A stretch of 23,674 nt of DNA from AcAMD-5 sp044343935 (GCA_044343935.1 JBIJDU010000022.1:1-23674), one strand, 5' to 3'; counted from the stretch's first letter, positions 13,193 to 20,997 are shown. The notes: a model not told the origin generated them from the letters alone. Program-made: numbers and translations.

Positions 13193-15610
13193 CTAATGGT
13201 TTATTTTTTGCCAAATGTGGCGTCTGGCTTTAGCTAACTCAAACCAAATTACACAGAAACTTGCAGCAGTTGTTGCGATTAACCAATGTGATAGCTCCAT
13301 GTGAGAGAGATTGAAAACATTCAGCAAGAGCGTCCAATTAAAAATTAACATAAGCGCAGATGTCACACCTAGCAAGAGCCATTTTATGCTTGGGTTCTGT
13401 TTCAGAGCCATTCGAGATAGCATAAAGTGTTGATCTGATCGGATGGAAAGCACGATAAAAACATTTCCAATCATGATGCTTGCGAATGTCAATGAGCGAA
13501 CAAGTTCTGCTGAGTAGCCCTCATTAAATGCCCAGAAGTAAACAACAAGTGAACTAATTAATAGCAAAACTCCTCGGATGAGTGCAGATGCTAAGAGCCC
13601 ACCAGTAAGCACACGGTCGTTCCTGCTTCTAGGTCGTTTCTTCATAGCATCAGCATCCGACTTTTCAGATTCAAATACTATTGAGGCGGCTGGATCAATA
13701 ACTATTTCCAACAACGCAATTTGAGCAGGCAACAAAACCAATGGCCAGTAAGAAGTAAACACCGGCAGCAACGCCAAGCCAAATATTGGTATGTGAATAG
13801 CAACAATGTATGTTATCGCCTTGGTTAAATTCGAATAAATACGGCGGCCATGCTTAATGCCAACTGCAATAGAGTTGAAATCATCATCTGTAATTACTAA
13901 ATCTGCTGCTTCACGCGCAACATCTGTTCCCCTAAGCCCCATCGCAATACCAACATCAGCTGAACTCAATGCTGGTGCATCGTTCACACCATCTCCAGTC
14001 ATTGCAACAACTTCACGATTTGCTCGCAGTGCATTAATCAATCGAAGCTTTTGTTGTGGTGCGACGCGAGCAAAGATATTCACATGATTGACTCGCTCAG
14101 CAAGTTCTTCATCCGACATTTCATTCAGCTCGTTACCAGTTATCACTTTGTCCGACTCAGTTAATCCAATCTCGCTGCCGATTTGAGTTGCCGTGCCTGG
14201 AAAATCTCCAGTTAACATGATGGTTCGCACGCCAGCACGCCTTAATTCGCTAATTGATTGAGTTACTCCCAAGCGAACTGGGTCACGCAACTTGGCTATT
14301 CCCAAAAATTCATAAGGTAGATCACCGATATCGGTTGGAATTTTGGCATCTGACGGCAACTCAGCTTTAGCAACACCGAGCATTCGATAACCTTGTTTTG
14401 CTAAATTGGCTAAGTCAGAATGCAATTGTGCAATTTGATCTGCATCCATTCCGCACATCTCGCCAATTGCTTCTGGCGATCCCTTTGCCGCTACTAATAA
14501 ATTCCGAGACTCGGTTTCCCAAATCTGAACTATTGCTAATCTTGATTCACTTATTGGGTATTCATGCAACAATTTCAAAGTAGGATCAACCGGACCTGCT
14601 ACTTCAAAGGCTTTATCCATTGGGTCAAAGGGTTTAGGCGGACAGGCCAATAAGCCAAAATAGGCAACTTGCTCAGCAGTTTTCTCAAGTGACATGTGGT
14701 TTGTGGTTATCGTTCCAGTCTTATCCACACAGAGCACCGTCACAGTTCCAAGTAGTTCAATAACTGGGGAATGTCTAGTGATGACATGCACTTGCGAGAG
14801 CCGCCAGGCACCAAGTGCGAAAAATACGGTTAACACAATTGGAAACTCTTCGGGCACCAAGGCCATAGCTGCAGCGATTCCGGCTAAACCAGCCTCTAAC
14901 CAATTATCACGCAATAATCCGTAAAGGAAAAAAACCGTCCCAGCGGCAAGAATTGAGATGGCTGCAACATACTTGATAAGTTGATCAATCTCTAGTTGCA
15001 GATGAGTTCGCTTGCTTTTTCCTTCTGCTAAAACTTTTCCAATTTCACCTAACTGAGTAAATGTTCCGGTGCTTTTGACAATTGCAACCCCATGTCCTTT
15101 AGTTACCAAAGTTCCAGAGAAAACAGAATCTCTTTCCTGCTTGAGTACCGGAAATGATTCGCCCGTTAACATCGATTCATCAACGCTAAGGTTTGAGCAA
15201 CTCAAAATTTCGGCATCGGCCAAAATTCGATCTCCCTCTCGGATTCGAATTAAATCTTCTCGAACTAACTCACGACTGGGAATTCGGCTAGTGATTCCAT
15301 CTCTAATAACAGTAGCAAGCGGGGCAATTAACTCACCGAGTGCAGCTATGGCTTTTTCTGATTTTCGAACTTGAAAAATGGAAACACCAGTGATAATCAA
15401 TATTGTTATCGAAAGAAAAACAGCATCAGATACCTCGGCTAAAAAGAAGCTAATTAGTCCGGCACCAAAAAGGAGTAACAAAATCGGTTCTTGGACAACA
15501 TTCCAGATCAATCTAATGAAGTTTGCTGACTTTTTTGCTGGTAATTCATTGGGGCCCTGTTGCGCCAGCAGCAATTTCGCTTGCTCGGACGTGAGTCCCA
15601 TGTAATCCAC
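13193..15610 (-). CDS. P-type cation-transporting ATPase, Ca2+-ATPase-like (P2)
   Basis: An 805-residue ion pump with an N-terminal cation-ATPase segment (1-25), four N-terminal and about six C-terminal membrane helices. Motifs are actuator TGES (149-152), M4 VPEEFPIV (252-259), phosphorylation DKTGT (296-300, Asp296), nucleotide-binding KGSPE (near 377), TGD (467-469), and hinge TGDGVNDAPAL (538-548). The architecture is P2-type, but M4 reads PEEFP instead of the PEGLP of classical Ca2+ pumps, and M6 reads LLEIVIDPA, so the ion is uncertain; Ca2+ export is the best guess given the Ca2+/H+ antiporter upstream across the tRNA. GTG 15610 has TAGACT at -12 to -7; ATG 15601 is the alternative start. 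Confidence 0.9.
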   Translation of the reverse strand: MDYMGLTSEQAKLLLAQQGPNELPAKKSANFIRLIWNVVQEPILLLLFGAGLISFFLAEVSDAVFLSITILIITGVSIFQVRKSEKAIAALGELIAPLATVIRDGITSRIPSRELVREDLIRIREGDRILADAEILSCSNLSVDESMLTGESFPVLKQERDSVFSGTLVTKGHGVAIVKSTGTFTQLGEIGKVLAEGKSKRTHLQLEIDQLIKYVAAISILAAGTVFFLYGLLRDNWLEAGLAGIAAAMALVPEEFPIVLTVFFALGAWRLSQVHVITRHSPVIELLGTVTVLCVDKTGTITTNHMSLEKTAEQVAYFGLLACPPKPFDPMDKAFEVAGPVDPTLKLLHEYPISESRLAIVQIWETESRNLLVAAKGSPEAIGEMCGMDADQIAQLHSDLANLAKQGYRMLGVAKAELPSDAKIPTDIGDLPYEFLGIAKLRDPVRLGVTQSISELRRAGVRTIMLTGDFPGTATQIGSEIGLTESDKVITGNELNEMSDEELAERVNHVNIFARVAPQQKLRLINALRANREVVAMTGDGVNDAPALSSADVGIAMGLRGTDVAREAADLVITDDDFNSIAVGIKHGRRIYSNLTKAITYIVAIHIPIFGLALLPVFTSYWPLVLLPAQIALLEIVIDPAASIVFESEKSDADAMKKRPRSRNDRVLTGGLLASALIRGVLLLISSLVVYFWAFNEGYSAELVRSLTFASIMIGNVFIVLSIRSDQHFMLSRMALKQNPSIKWLLLGVTSALMLIFNWTLLLNVFNLSHMELSHWLIATTAASFCVIWFELAKARRHIWQKINH

Positions 15611-15616
15611 TAGTTA

Positions 15617-15622
15617 AGTCTA
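15617..15622 (-). promoter_or_regulatory. -10 box of the P-type ATPase gene (leaderless)
   Basis: TAGACT on the reverse strand at -12 to -7 from GTG 15610. It supports the GTG over the ATG nine bases downstream. Confidence 0.55.
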
Positions 15623-15713
15623 ACGAGAGGATTAGGTTCAGGGCTCGACCAAATGCGCTCGATCAGTTCAAACACTTAAACGATGTATCTGGCTATTCAG
15701 GACTTAACTCAGC

Positions 15714-15725
15714 ATTTCGCGAAAT
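15714..15725. repeat. 12-bp perfect palindrome
   Basis: ATTTCGCGAAAT is a perfect palindrome in the 207-base gap between the P-type ATPase and the tRNA, about 100 bases upstream of the ATPase start. It could be an operator half-site pair, but no regulator is identified. Little else is visible in this gap apart from the hairpin at 15779-15804. Confidence 0.5.
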
Positions 15726-15778
15726 TAGAGCCGTAAAGTCAAGTTTTGTTGAGCAGTGATCGAGAATAAAAGAAGTTT

Positions 15779-15804
15779 TCCCGAGACACTAAATTTTCTC
15801 AGGA
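15779..15804 (-). terminator. Possible terminator of the CAU tRNA
   Basis: On the reverse strand, 13 bases after the tRNA, TCCTGAGA and TCTCGGGA form an 8-bp stem (one G-U pair) around a 10-base loop. The following sequence is only loosely U-rich (AAACTTCTTTTATTC), so an intrinsic terminator is likely weak. Confidence 0.4.
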
Positions 15805-15817
15805 TTAATTGAATCTG

Positions 15818-15891
15818 TGGGGCGGGCGGGGCTCGAACCCGCGACCGACGGATTATGAGTCCGCTGCTCTAACCGACTGAGCTACCGCCCC
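15818..15891 (-). tRNA. tRNA with CAU anticodon, probably elongator tRNA-Met
   Basis: A complete cloverleaf of 74 bases. The acceptor stem GGGGCGG pairs with CCGCCCC, discriminator A; the D arm reads AGCTCAGTCGGTTAGAGC; the anticodon loop is CTCATAA in a GCGGA-type stem; the T arm is GCGGG-TTCGAGC-CCCGC. CCA is not encoded (CAG follows the discriminator). It lacks initiator features: the first pair is a normal G:C and the anticodon stem has no three G:C run, so it is elongator Met or tRNA-Ile2, whose CAU would be converted to lysidine. I cannot separate these two by eye. It lies between the antiporter and ATPase genes on the same strand. Confidence 0.93.
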
Positions 15892-15940
15892 GGCTGGCGT
15901 AGTTTACTTGGTGGCAATTCCCGCTTTATAAACCGTGCAA

Positions 15941-17029
15941 TTAGGGCGCAAATGCCAAAAATAGGAATGAAAAGAAGATTACCAGGTGCAGTCCGCCTTG
16001 AAAAAAAGTAACTCGATGTGATGAAACCGTGACCACGCTGACCACAAAAGTTAGAGCTAGCAACACTAGCTCCACCGAATTAAGACCTAGTTGTAATTCG
16101 ATGTTAATTATGTTTGAAACTATCGCTAGAGCTGGAATTGTCAATCCAATACTGGCTAGCGCTGAGCCATAAGCCAGATTAAAGCTAGTTTGCAAATCGC
16201 CACGCTTAGCTGATCGAACCGCAGCCAAACTTTCTGGCGCAAGCACAACAAGCGCTACCACGACAGCCACAATAAACAGTGGTAATCCCGCAGCCAACAC
16301 CACGCCTTCAACTGATGGAGAGATCACCTTTGCCATACCAATAATGGCAACCAGCGCGATCAAAAGTAACGTCACGCTGTTCTTAAAATCTCTCTTTGTT
16401 GGTATTTTGGTGTAAGGCAGTGAAATGGTGGCATCTGGATCTTCAAAATGTTCTCGGTTTCTAACTGTGAGGACATAAAGAAACAAGCCGTAAACAATTA
16501 TTGATGCAATAGAAACAAAGGCCAATTGTGCCGGGGTGAGAGTTGGCCCGGCACTGCCAGTTGTAAAGACGGGTAGCACCAAACTCAAAGTTGCAATTGT
16601 TGCAATCGCACTTAACGCAGCACCACTTCCTTCAGAGTTAAAGCTAAGCGTTGTGTTTCTAAGTGATGCTGCCACAATTGATAATCCAACAATGCCATTG
16701 CAGGTAATCATGATTGCCGAAAAGACAGTATCTCGGCCCAGTGTTGCTGCCCCACCATCCGAGGACAACATAATTGCAACGATCAAGCCCACTTCAATAA
16801 CCGTAACCGCAAGAGCAAGTATTAGTGCACCAATTGCTCTACCAACGTAAGCTGCAATTACCTCTGCATGATGAACTGCGGTAAGCACTCCGCCAATTAA
16901 GATGACTCCGATTAGGGCAACTTCAACCGCATTTGGCTTTATGTTCCAGAAATAAACAACTGCGATCCCAGCAACAATTGGTCCAGCGATATTGGCTAAT
17001 GAAAGTACTCGTTTGAAATTCAGCAGCAT
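15941..17029 (-). CDS. Calcium:proton antiporter, ChaA/CaxA type
   Basis: A 362-residue inner-membrane protein with about eleven hydrophobic segments in two homologous halves. The first half contains VHHAEVIAAYVGRAIGALIL followed by LAVTVIEVGLIVAIML, and the second has VLAPESLAAVRSA with LAYGSALASIGLTIPAL. These paired acidic and Ser-rich helices are the ion-binding alpha repeats of the Ca2+/cation antiporter superfamily, and the HHAEV/IEV pattern is of ChaA type. It should extrude Ca2+ (or Na+/K+) in exchange for protons. The ATG at 17029 has TATATT at -12 to -7; a TTG two codons upstream is less likely. The tRNA follows 49 bases downstream, and then the P-type ATPase. Confidence 0.9.
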   Translation of the reverse strand: MLLNFKRVLSLANIAGPIVAGIAVVYFWNIKPNAVEVALIGVILIGGVLTAVHHAEVIAAYVGRAIGALILALAVTVIEVGLIVAIMLSSDGGAATLGRDTVFSAIMITCNGIVGLSIVAASLRNTTLSFNSEGSGAALSAIATIATLSLVLPVFTTGSAGPTLTPAQLAFVSIASIIVYGLFLYVLTVRNREHFEDPDATISLPYTKIPTKRDFKNSVTLLLIALVAIIGMAKVISPSVEGVVLAAGLPLFIVAVVVALVVLAPESLAAVRSAKRGDLQTSFNLAYGSALASIGLTIPALAIVSNIINIELQLGLNSVELVLLALTFVVSVVTVSSHRVTFFQGGLHLVIFFSFLFLAFAP

Positions 17030-17035
17030 TGGCAA

Positions 17036-17041
17036 AATATA
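17036..17041 (-). promoter_or_regulatory. -10 box of the antiporter gene (leaderless)
   Basis: TATATT on the reverse strand at -12 to -7 from ATG 17029, the best -10 match of the set. It decides the start over TTG 17035 and shows the gene is not simply read through from the ABC-F gene. Confidence 0.6.
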
Positions 17042-17086
17042 CGGGGTTTAGCAGAAACTGCGACTTTTGGGTTGTGAATCAGACAA

Positions 17087-18847
17087 CTACTGACTGGCTT
17101 CAATTTCAGTGATCAATTCCAACCATTGTGCTTCCAATTCTTGCTGGCTGGTCTTAGTAGCAGCTAATTGAGTTTGAAGTTCTTGCAGTTGCTGATAATC
17201 GTTAGTTGCGCTGGCCATTTGCAATTGGATTTCAACTAGTTTTTCACCTAATTTAGTTAGTTTTCGCTCCACTTTACCCAGATCCTTTTGCAGCTGCCAA
17301 ACATTGATCTTTGGTTTTTCGGATTGGGTGATGACCGTTAGCGCCGCATTACTTGGATTTAAGTATTGCTCAATTCCGCCAGGCAGATGAGTTATTCCGC
17401 CGGTGCCATCGAGTAAATAGAGTTGATCGCATACCCGCTCTAGGAAATATCTATCGTGCGAAACCACAAGTAAAGTGCCGGCAAATCCGTCCAGTAAGTC
17501 TTCTAACGCCGCTAGCGTCTCCACATCAAAGTCATTTGTTGGCTCATCCAAAATCACTACATTTGGTCCGCCCATCAAAATGCGAGTCAATTGAAGCCGT
17601 CTTCGCTCACCACCTGATAAATCACCTACTGGGGTCCACTGCAGATTAGCACCAAATCCCAGTCGCTCACATAACTGACTGGCTGATAACTCTTTGCCAT
17701 TACCAAGATCAACATGATGTGAAATTTGTTCCACTGCTTCCAGCACTCGCAAACCAGGGTCTAACTCATCGAGGTGTTGAGATAGATAGCCAGCTTTTAC
17801 GGTTGTGCCAGTTTGCACCCTGCCACTTGTTGGCACTGTTGAACCAATTAACAATTTCAGCAGCGTGGTTTTACCCACACCATTACTTCCCAAGATGCCA
17901 TATCTAATTCCTGGGCCAAAATCCAATGTGACATGATCTAGAATCTCAACACCCCCTGGAAGTTTTAATGAAACGTCATGCAGTTCATATACTCGCTTGC
18001 CCAATCGATTAACTGCAAAATTCAACAGCTCTGCTTGGTCGCGCGGTGGTGGCTCTCTATTAATCAATTGATTTGCCGCTTCAACTCGAAACTTTGGTTT
18101 AGTAGTTCGAGCTGGTGCGCCGCGCCGTAACCAAGCTAATTCTTTTCGGATTAGGTTATTTCGCCTAGCGTCTTCAGCTGCAGCTTGGCGCATTCGCTCC
18201 GCCTTCGCCAATACAAATGCGCTGTAGCCACCGTCATACTCTTCGACATTGCCATGAACAACTTCCCAAATTCGATCAGAAATTTCATCCAAAAACCAGC
18301 GATCGTGAGTAATTACTATGACAGCAAGATTTTTTCTAGTTCTTAAATGGTTGGCTAACCAATTAATGCCATTAATATCTAAATGGTTAGTTGGCTCATC
18401 GAGCAAGATTAGGTTTAGGTCTAAAATCAACAATCTAGCCAATGCCACGCGTCGCAGCTCACCACCAGAAAGTTGGCCAAGCTCGCGATTTAATAACTCT
18501 GACTCAAGTGAACCAAATAACCCAGCAATCACATCGCGCGCTAATGGATTACTGGCCCAGGCATGAATTTGCTGGTCGCCAAAAATGAAACTGGAAACTA
18601 ATTGAGATCTATTAACAACGTCTACTTGAGTTAAATGACCTAATCTCAATTCTGAGTTATGAGTTACCTTGCCAATGTCAGCCAAGTCAATCCCGGCCAA
18701 AATGCGAACCAAGGTTGATTTACCGCCGCCATTTCGGCCAACCACACCAATTCGCTCACCTTCAGCAACGCCAAGCGAGACCCCAGCTAGTACTGGGTCT
18801 TTACCGAAGCTCTTTTCAATTGCTTCAACACTAATGAGGTTAACCAT
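17087..18847 (-). CDS. ABC-F family ATPase, Uup-like
   Basis: A 586-residue soluble protein with two ATPase domains and no membrane segment. Domain 1 has Walker A GRNGGGKST (about 37-45), signature QLSGGELRR and Walker B LLDEPTNHLD. A linker around 240-270 (LAWLRRGAPARTTKPKFR) is the basic ABC-F P-site tRNA-interaction motif type. Domain 2 has GSNGVGKTT, DLSGGERRR and ILDEPTNDFD. Residues 515-586 form a Lys/Glu/Gln-rich coiled coil like the C-terminal domain of Uup. ABC-F proteins act on the ribosome or, for Uup, also on nucleic-acid structures, relieving stalled states. A candidate -10 TAGGGT (reverse, 18857-18862) would give a 3-base leader. It is a housekeeping paralogue rather than an identified resistance factor. 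Confidence 0.94.
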   Translation of the reverse strand: MVNLISVEAIEKSFGKDPVLAGVSLGVAEGERIGVVGRNGGGKSTLVRILAGIDLADIGKVTHNSELRLGHLTQVDVVNRSQLVSSFIFGDQQIHAWASNPLARDVIAGLFGSLESELLNRELGQLSGGELRRVALARLLILDLNLILLDEPTNHLDINGINWLANHLRTRKNLAVIVITHDRWFLDEISDRIWEVVHGNVEEYDGGYSAFVLAKAERMRQAAAEDARRNNLIRKELAWLRRGAPARTTKPKFRVEAANQLINREPPPRDQAELLNFAVNRLGKRVYELHDVSLKLPGGVEILDHVTLDFGPGIRYGILGSNGVGKTTLLKLLIGSTVPTSGRVQTGTTVKAGYLSQHLDELDPGLRVLEAVEQISHHVDLGNGKELSASQLCERLGFGANLQWTPVGDLSGGERRRLQLTRILMGGPNVVILDEPTNDFDVETLAALEDLLDGFAGTLLVVSHDRYFLERVCDQLYLLDGTGGITHLPGGIEQYLNPSNAALTVITQSEKPKINVWQLQKDLGKVERKLTKLGEKLVEIQLQMASATNDYQQLQELQTQLAATKTSQQELEAQWLELITEIEASQ

Positions 18848-18856
18848 GATTAGCCA

Positions 18857-18862
18857 ACCCTA
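18857..18862 (-). promoter_or_regulatory. Candidate -10 box of the ABC-F gene
   Basis: TAGGGT on the reverse strand; with the usual spacing, transcription would start three bases before ATG 18847. It is off the exact leaderless position, so weaker than the others. Confidence 0.35.
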
Positions 18863-18886
18863 AGGGTGGCTAGAAAAAGATCTGGC

Positions 18887-19213
18887 TTAGGCCAATCCAA
18901 GTAGCGATACCAGCAGGGAAAAGAAAATAAAACTTCCAGCTAAAGCACCTACCAAAGTTGGAAAAAGGGCTTTGCGACCTACTGCTCGTTTTGCAGCAAA
19001 GCCATACCGAACTGCTTGCACGCAAGGGGTAAGCATTAATGCCCCAACTGGAATGGCAACAATAAATCTATCAATAACTGGTCCAGCCAAGATGGATTCG
19101 CCCTCTTCATAGCCAAGCGCCCAAAAAATGAAATATCCTAGAAATTGTCCAAACAAATAGAACACCGGTATTAAAACTGCCCAATTGGTTGCAGTTCTTA
19201 AAAGTCTATTCAT
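18887..19213 (-). CDS. Small three-helix membrane protein of unknown function
   Basis: I do not recognise the family. The 108-residue product has three hydrophobic stretches: about 10-34 (LIPVFYLFGQFLGYFIFWALGY), 48-70 (including VAIPVGALMLTPCVQAV), and 82-107 (LFPTLVGALAGSFIFFSLL). A basic loop (RYGFAAKRAVGRK) lies between the second and third, so it probably faces the cytoplasm, and a short acidic loop EEGES follows the first. ATG 19213 has TAGACT at -12 to -7, which supports a real expressed gene. It is 39 bases upstream of the ABC-F gene on the same strand and could be cotranscribed with it. Confidence 0.75.
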   Translation of the reverse strand: MNRLLRTATNWAVLIPVFYLFGQFLGYFIFWALGYEEGESILAGPVIDRFIVAIPVGALMLTPCVQAVRYGFAAKRAVGRKALFPTLVGALAGSFIFFSLLVSLLGLA

Positions 19214-19219
19214 TTTGAA

Positions 19220-19225
19220 AGTCTA
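19220..19225 (-). promoter_or_regulatory. -10 box of the small membrane protein gene (leaderless)
   Basis: TAGACT on the reverse strand at -12 to -7 from ATG 19213. Confidence 0.55.
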
Positions 19226-19301
19226 ATGGCTTATTTGGTTTACGACGAGGATTTCAAATGAGATTGCGAAACTATTGAGTAAATTTGTAGGGATAGCGGG
19301 T

Positions 19302-19330
19302 TTGACTAAGGCGAGAACTGCACCTATACC
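19302..19330 (+). promoter_or_regulatory. Orphan sigma70-like promoter candidate
   Basis: TTGACT (19302-19307), a 17-base spacer and TATACC (19325-19330) form a plausible promoter reading right, in the 267-base gap between two reverse-strand genes. No credible open frame follows before the 3' end of the opposing metallo-hydrolase gene, so the product, if any, would be a short or antisense RNA. May be chance. Confidence 0.25.
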
Positions 19331-19434
19331 AGTATTAGTGTTGTTATCTGACCGCCACATATCTCGCTCACACTCATTTTTCTATCAAAACTAAGTTCAC
19401 TAATGGGAATATCATTCCACAGTATTGAATAATG

Positions 19435-19493
19435 ATTTAAGATTTGAAGTTGCTCGAAAAAACAAAGGTTTAAGCGCAGGTCAAATCTTAAAT
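19435..19493. repeat. 13-bp perfect inverted repeat at the 3' end of the metallo-hydrolase gene
   Basis: ATTTAAGATTTGA (19435-19447) and TCAAATCTTAAAT (19481-19493) are exact reverse complements separated by 33 bases. The right arm contains the stop codon and last codons of the metallo-hydrolase gene. The stem is AT-rich and lacks a following T-run, so it is not a classic terminator; it may shape the 3' end of the mRNA. Confidence 0.6.
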
Positions 19494-20866
19494 TTCTCAC
19501 CATGGGTTGGAATAGTAACTTTCCCTGGGAATTTTGTCCGAATTAACTCGGCAAATTTTGTTGCAGCGGGAACTTCACCATGCACGATGAATATTTGTTC
19601 ATAAGTAGCATCAGCGTCAAATAGCCAACTAAGCAATTCAGTTTGATCGGCATGCACCGACAATCCTGGTAAATAAACCACTTCTGCTGCCACTGCAACA
19701 TGCGCACCATGCATTTTTATAGTTGGTGCACCCTCGAGTAATGATCGGCCTCGAGTGCCAGGTGCTTGAAAGCCCACCAAAATTACCGTATTTGCACTAT
19801 CGGGTAGCAACCTTGCTAAGTGATGCACCACTCGACCACCAGTTGCCATACCGCTCGCGGCAATAATGATGGCAGGACGTTTCAACTGGTTCAGCGCTTT
19901 TGAGTCACTCACGCTCTGAGTTTCATGCAAATTAGCCAGCGCAAAAATGTCATGACTTAGGTCAGCTCGAACTTCACTATTGATTTCTGGACTATCTTCG
20001 GCAATCGCGCTGCGGTAGCAATCAAGTGCCGCTGATGCCATCGGCGAATCGACAAAAATAGGAACTGCTGGAATTTTCTTACGCTCCACTAATTCCTTAA
20101 GTTGCATCAGTAGTACTTCAGTTCGATCCACCGCAAAAGCTGGAATCAACACGGTGCCTCCGCGGTCAATGGTGCGATTAATTGTGTCGGCGAGGATCGA
20201 GCCAGAATCTTCATGAATGCGATCACCATAAGTTGATTCCACAATCACTGCGTCAAATTTAACTGCCGGAATTGGATCTGGGGCAGCGAGCACCGGGTGT
20301 ACTGGTCGTCCTAAATCACCAGAGAACAATAATTTTTTACCAGCAACAGTTAACTCAACAAATGCGGCGCCCAAAATATGTCCACTAGGCAAGAATTTCA
20401 CACTTGATTCAGCTGAGATAGCAAAGTCAGTCCGAAAGTCGACTTCGACAAATAGTTTAATTGCCGCTTCCGCATCATCATCGGTATAAAGCGGCAACGG
20501 TGGATTGTGTTTGGAGAATCCTTTTGCTCGAGCAAACTCCGCATCTTCCATCTGGATCTTCGCACTATCGCGCAGAATGATTTTTGCTAATGCCGCGGTA
20601 TATTCAGTTAAATAAATTTTGCCACTAAAACCTTGTCGTACCAGTCTAGGTAAATAACCACAGTGGTCTAAATGGGCATGCGTTATCACAATTGCATCTA
20701 GCAAACTGGGGTTAATGGGAAATGGCTGCCAATTCTGTAGCCGCAGTTCTTTAATCCCCTGGAACATGCCGCAATCAACCAGAATCTGTTCCTGATCGGT
20801 GGCGACTAGGAACTTGCTGCCAGTTACGGTTTCAGCTGCACCCAAAAATGAGATGGTTGGCGACAT
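19481..20866 (-). CDS. MBL-fold beta-CASP metallo-hydrolase (RNA-processing type)
   Basis: A 461-residue cytosolic protein. The metallo-beta-lactamase part carries THAHLDHCG (62-70, zinc ligands), GHILGA (162-167), and FSGDLGR (181-187). The beta-CASP part begins near ESTYGDR (210-216) and includes AFAVDRTE, IIIAASGMATGGRVVHHL and SVHADQTELLSWL, ending with HGE near residue 430. Together these mark the CPSF73/YSH1-like RNA-specificity group, predicted endo/exonucleases acting on RNA; it is distinct from RNase J, whose sequence and length (about 550 residues) differ. It starts 16 bases after tRNA-Asn on the same strand. ATG 20866 has TACATT at -12 to -7, only four bases from the tRNA end. Confidence 0.9.
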   Translation of the reverse strand: MSPTISFLGAAETVTGSKFLVATDQEQILVDCGMFQGIKELRLQNWQPFPINPSLLDAIVITHAHLDHCGYLPRLVRQGFSGKIYLTEYTAALAKIILRDSAKIQMEDAEFARAKGFSKHNPPLPLYTDDDAEAAIKLFVEVDFRTDFAISAESSVKFLPSGHILGAAFVELTVAGKKLLFSGDLGRPVHPVLAAPDPIPAVKFDAVIVESTYGDRIHEDSGSILADTINRTIDRGGTVLIPAFAVDRTEVLLMQLKELVERKKIPAVPIFVDSPMASAALDCYRSAIAEDSPEINSEVRADLSHDIFALANLHETQSVSDSKALNQLKRPAIIIAASGMATGGRVVHHLARLLPDSANTVILVGFQAPGTRGRSLLEGAPTIKMHGAHVAVAAEVVYLPGLSVHADQTELLSWLFDADATYEQIFIVHGEVPAATKFAELIRTKFPGKVTIPTHGEKFKI

Positions 20867-20872
20867 GGCCTA

Positions 20873-20878
20873 AATGTA
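20873..20878 (-). promoter_or_regulatory. -10 box of the metallo-hydrolase gene (leaderless)
   Basis: TACATT on the reverse strand at -12 to -7 from ATG 20866, wedged between the start codon and the 3' end of tRNA-Asn. Any upstream promoter element would lie inside the tRNA gene. Confidence 0.5.
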
Positions 20879-20882
20879 GCGG

Positions 20883-20958
20883 TGGCTCCCCCATCTGGAC
20901 TCGAACCAGAAACCTGCCGGTTAACAGCCGGCTGCTCTGCCAATTGAGCTATAGGGGA
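20883..20958 (-). tRNA. tRNA-Asn (GUU anticodon)
   Basis: A complete 76-base cloverleaf including encoded CCA. The acceptor TCCCCTA pairs with TGGGGGA (one T-G pair), discriminator G. The D arm reads AGCTCAATTGGCAGAGC, the anticodon loop CTGTTAA lies in a GCCGG/CCGGC stem, and the T arm is TCTGG-TTCGAGT-CCAGA. The GUU anticodon identifies Asn. It lies between DUF3145 and the metallo-hydrolase gene, all on the reverse strand. Confidence 0.97.
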
Positions 20959-20997
20959 CTGAGTGCGAAAAGATACCCGATAGCCAACCCGACTGAG

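Noticed and set aside
19227..19386. Forward open frame in the 19214-19480 gap
   Set aside because: About 50 codons with no ATG/GTG near its beginning, no ribosome site and no recognisable sequence; it also overlaps the candidate promoter.
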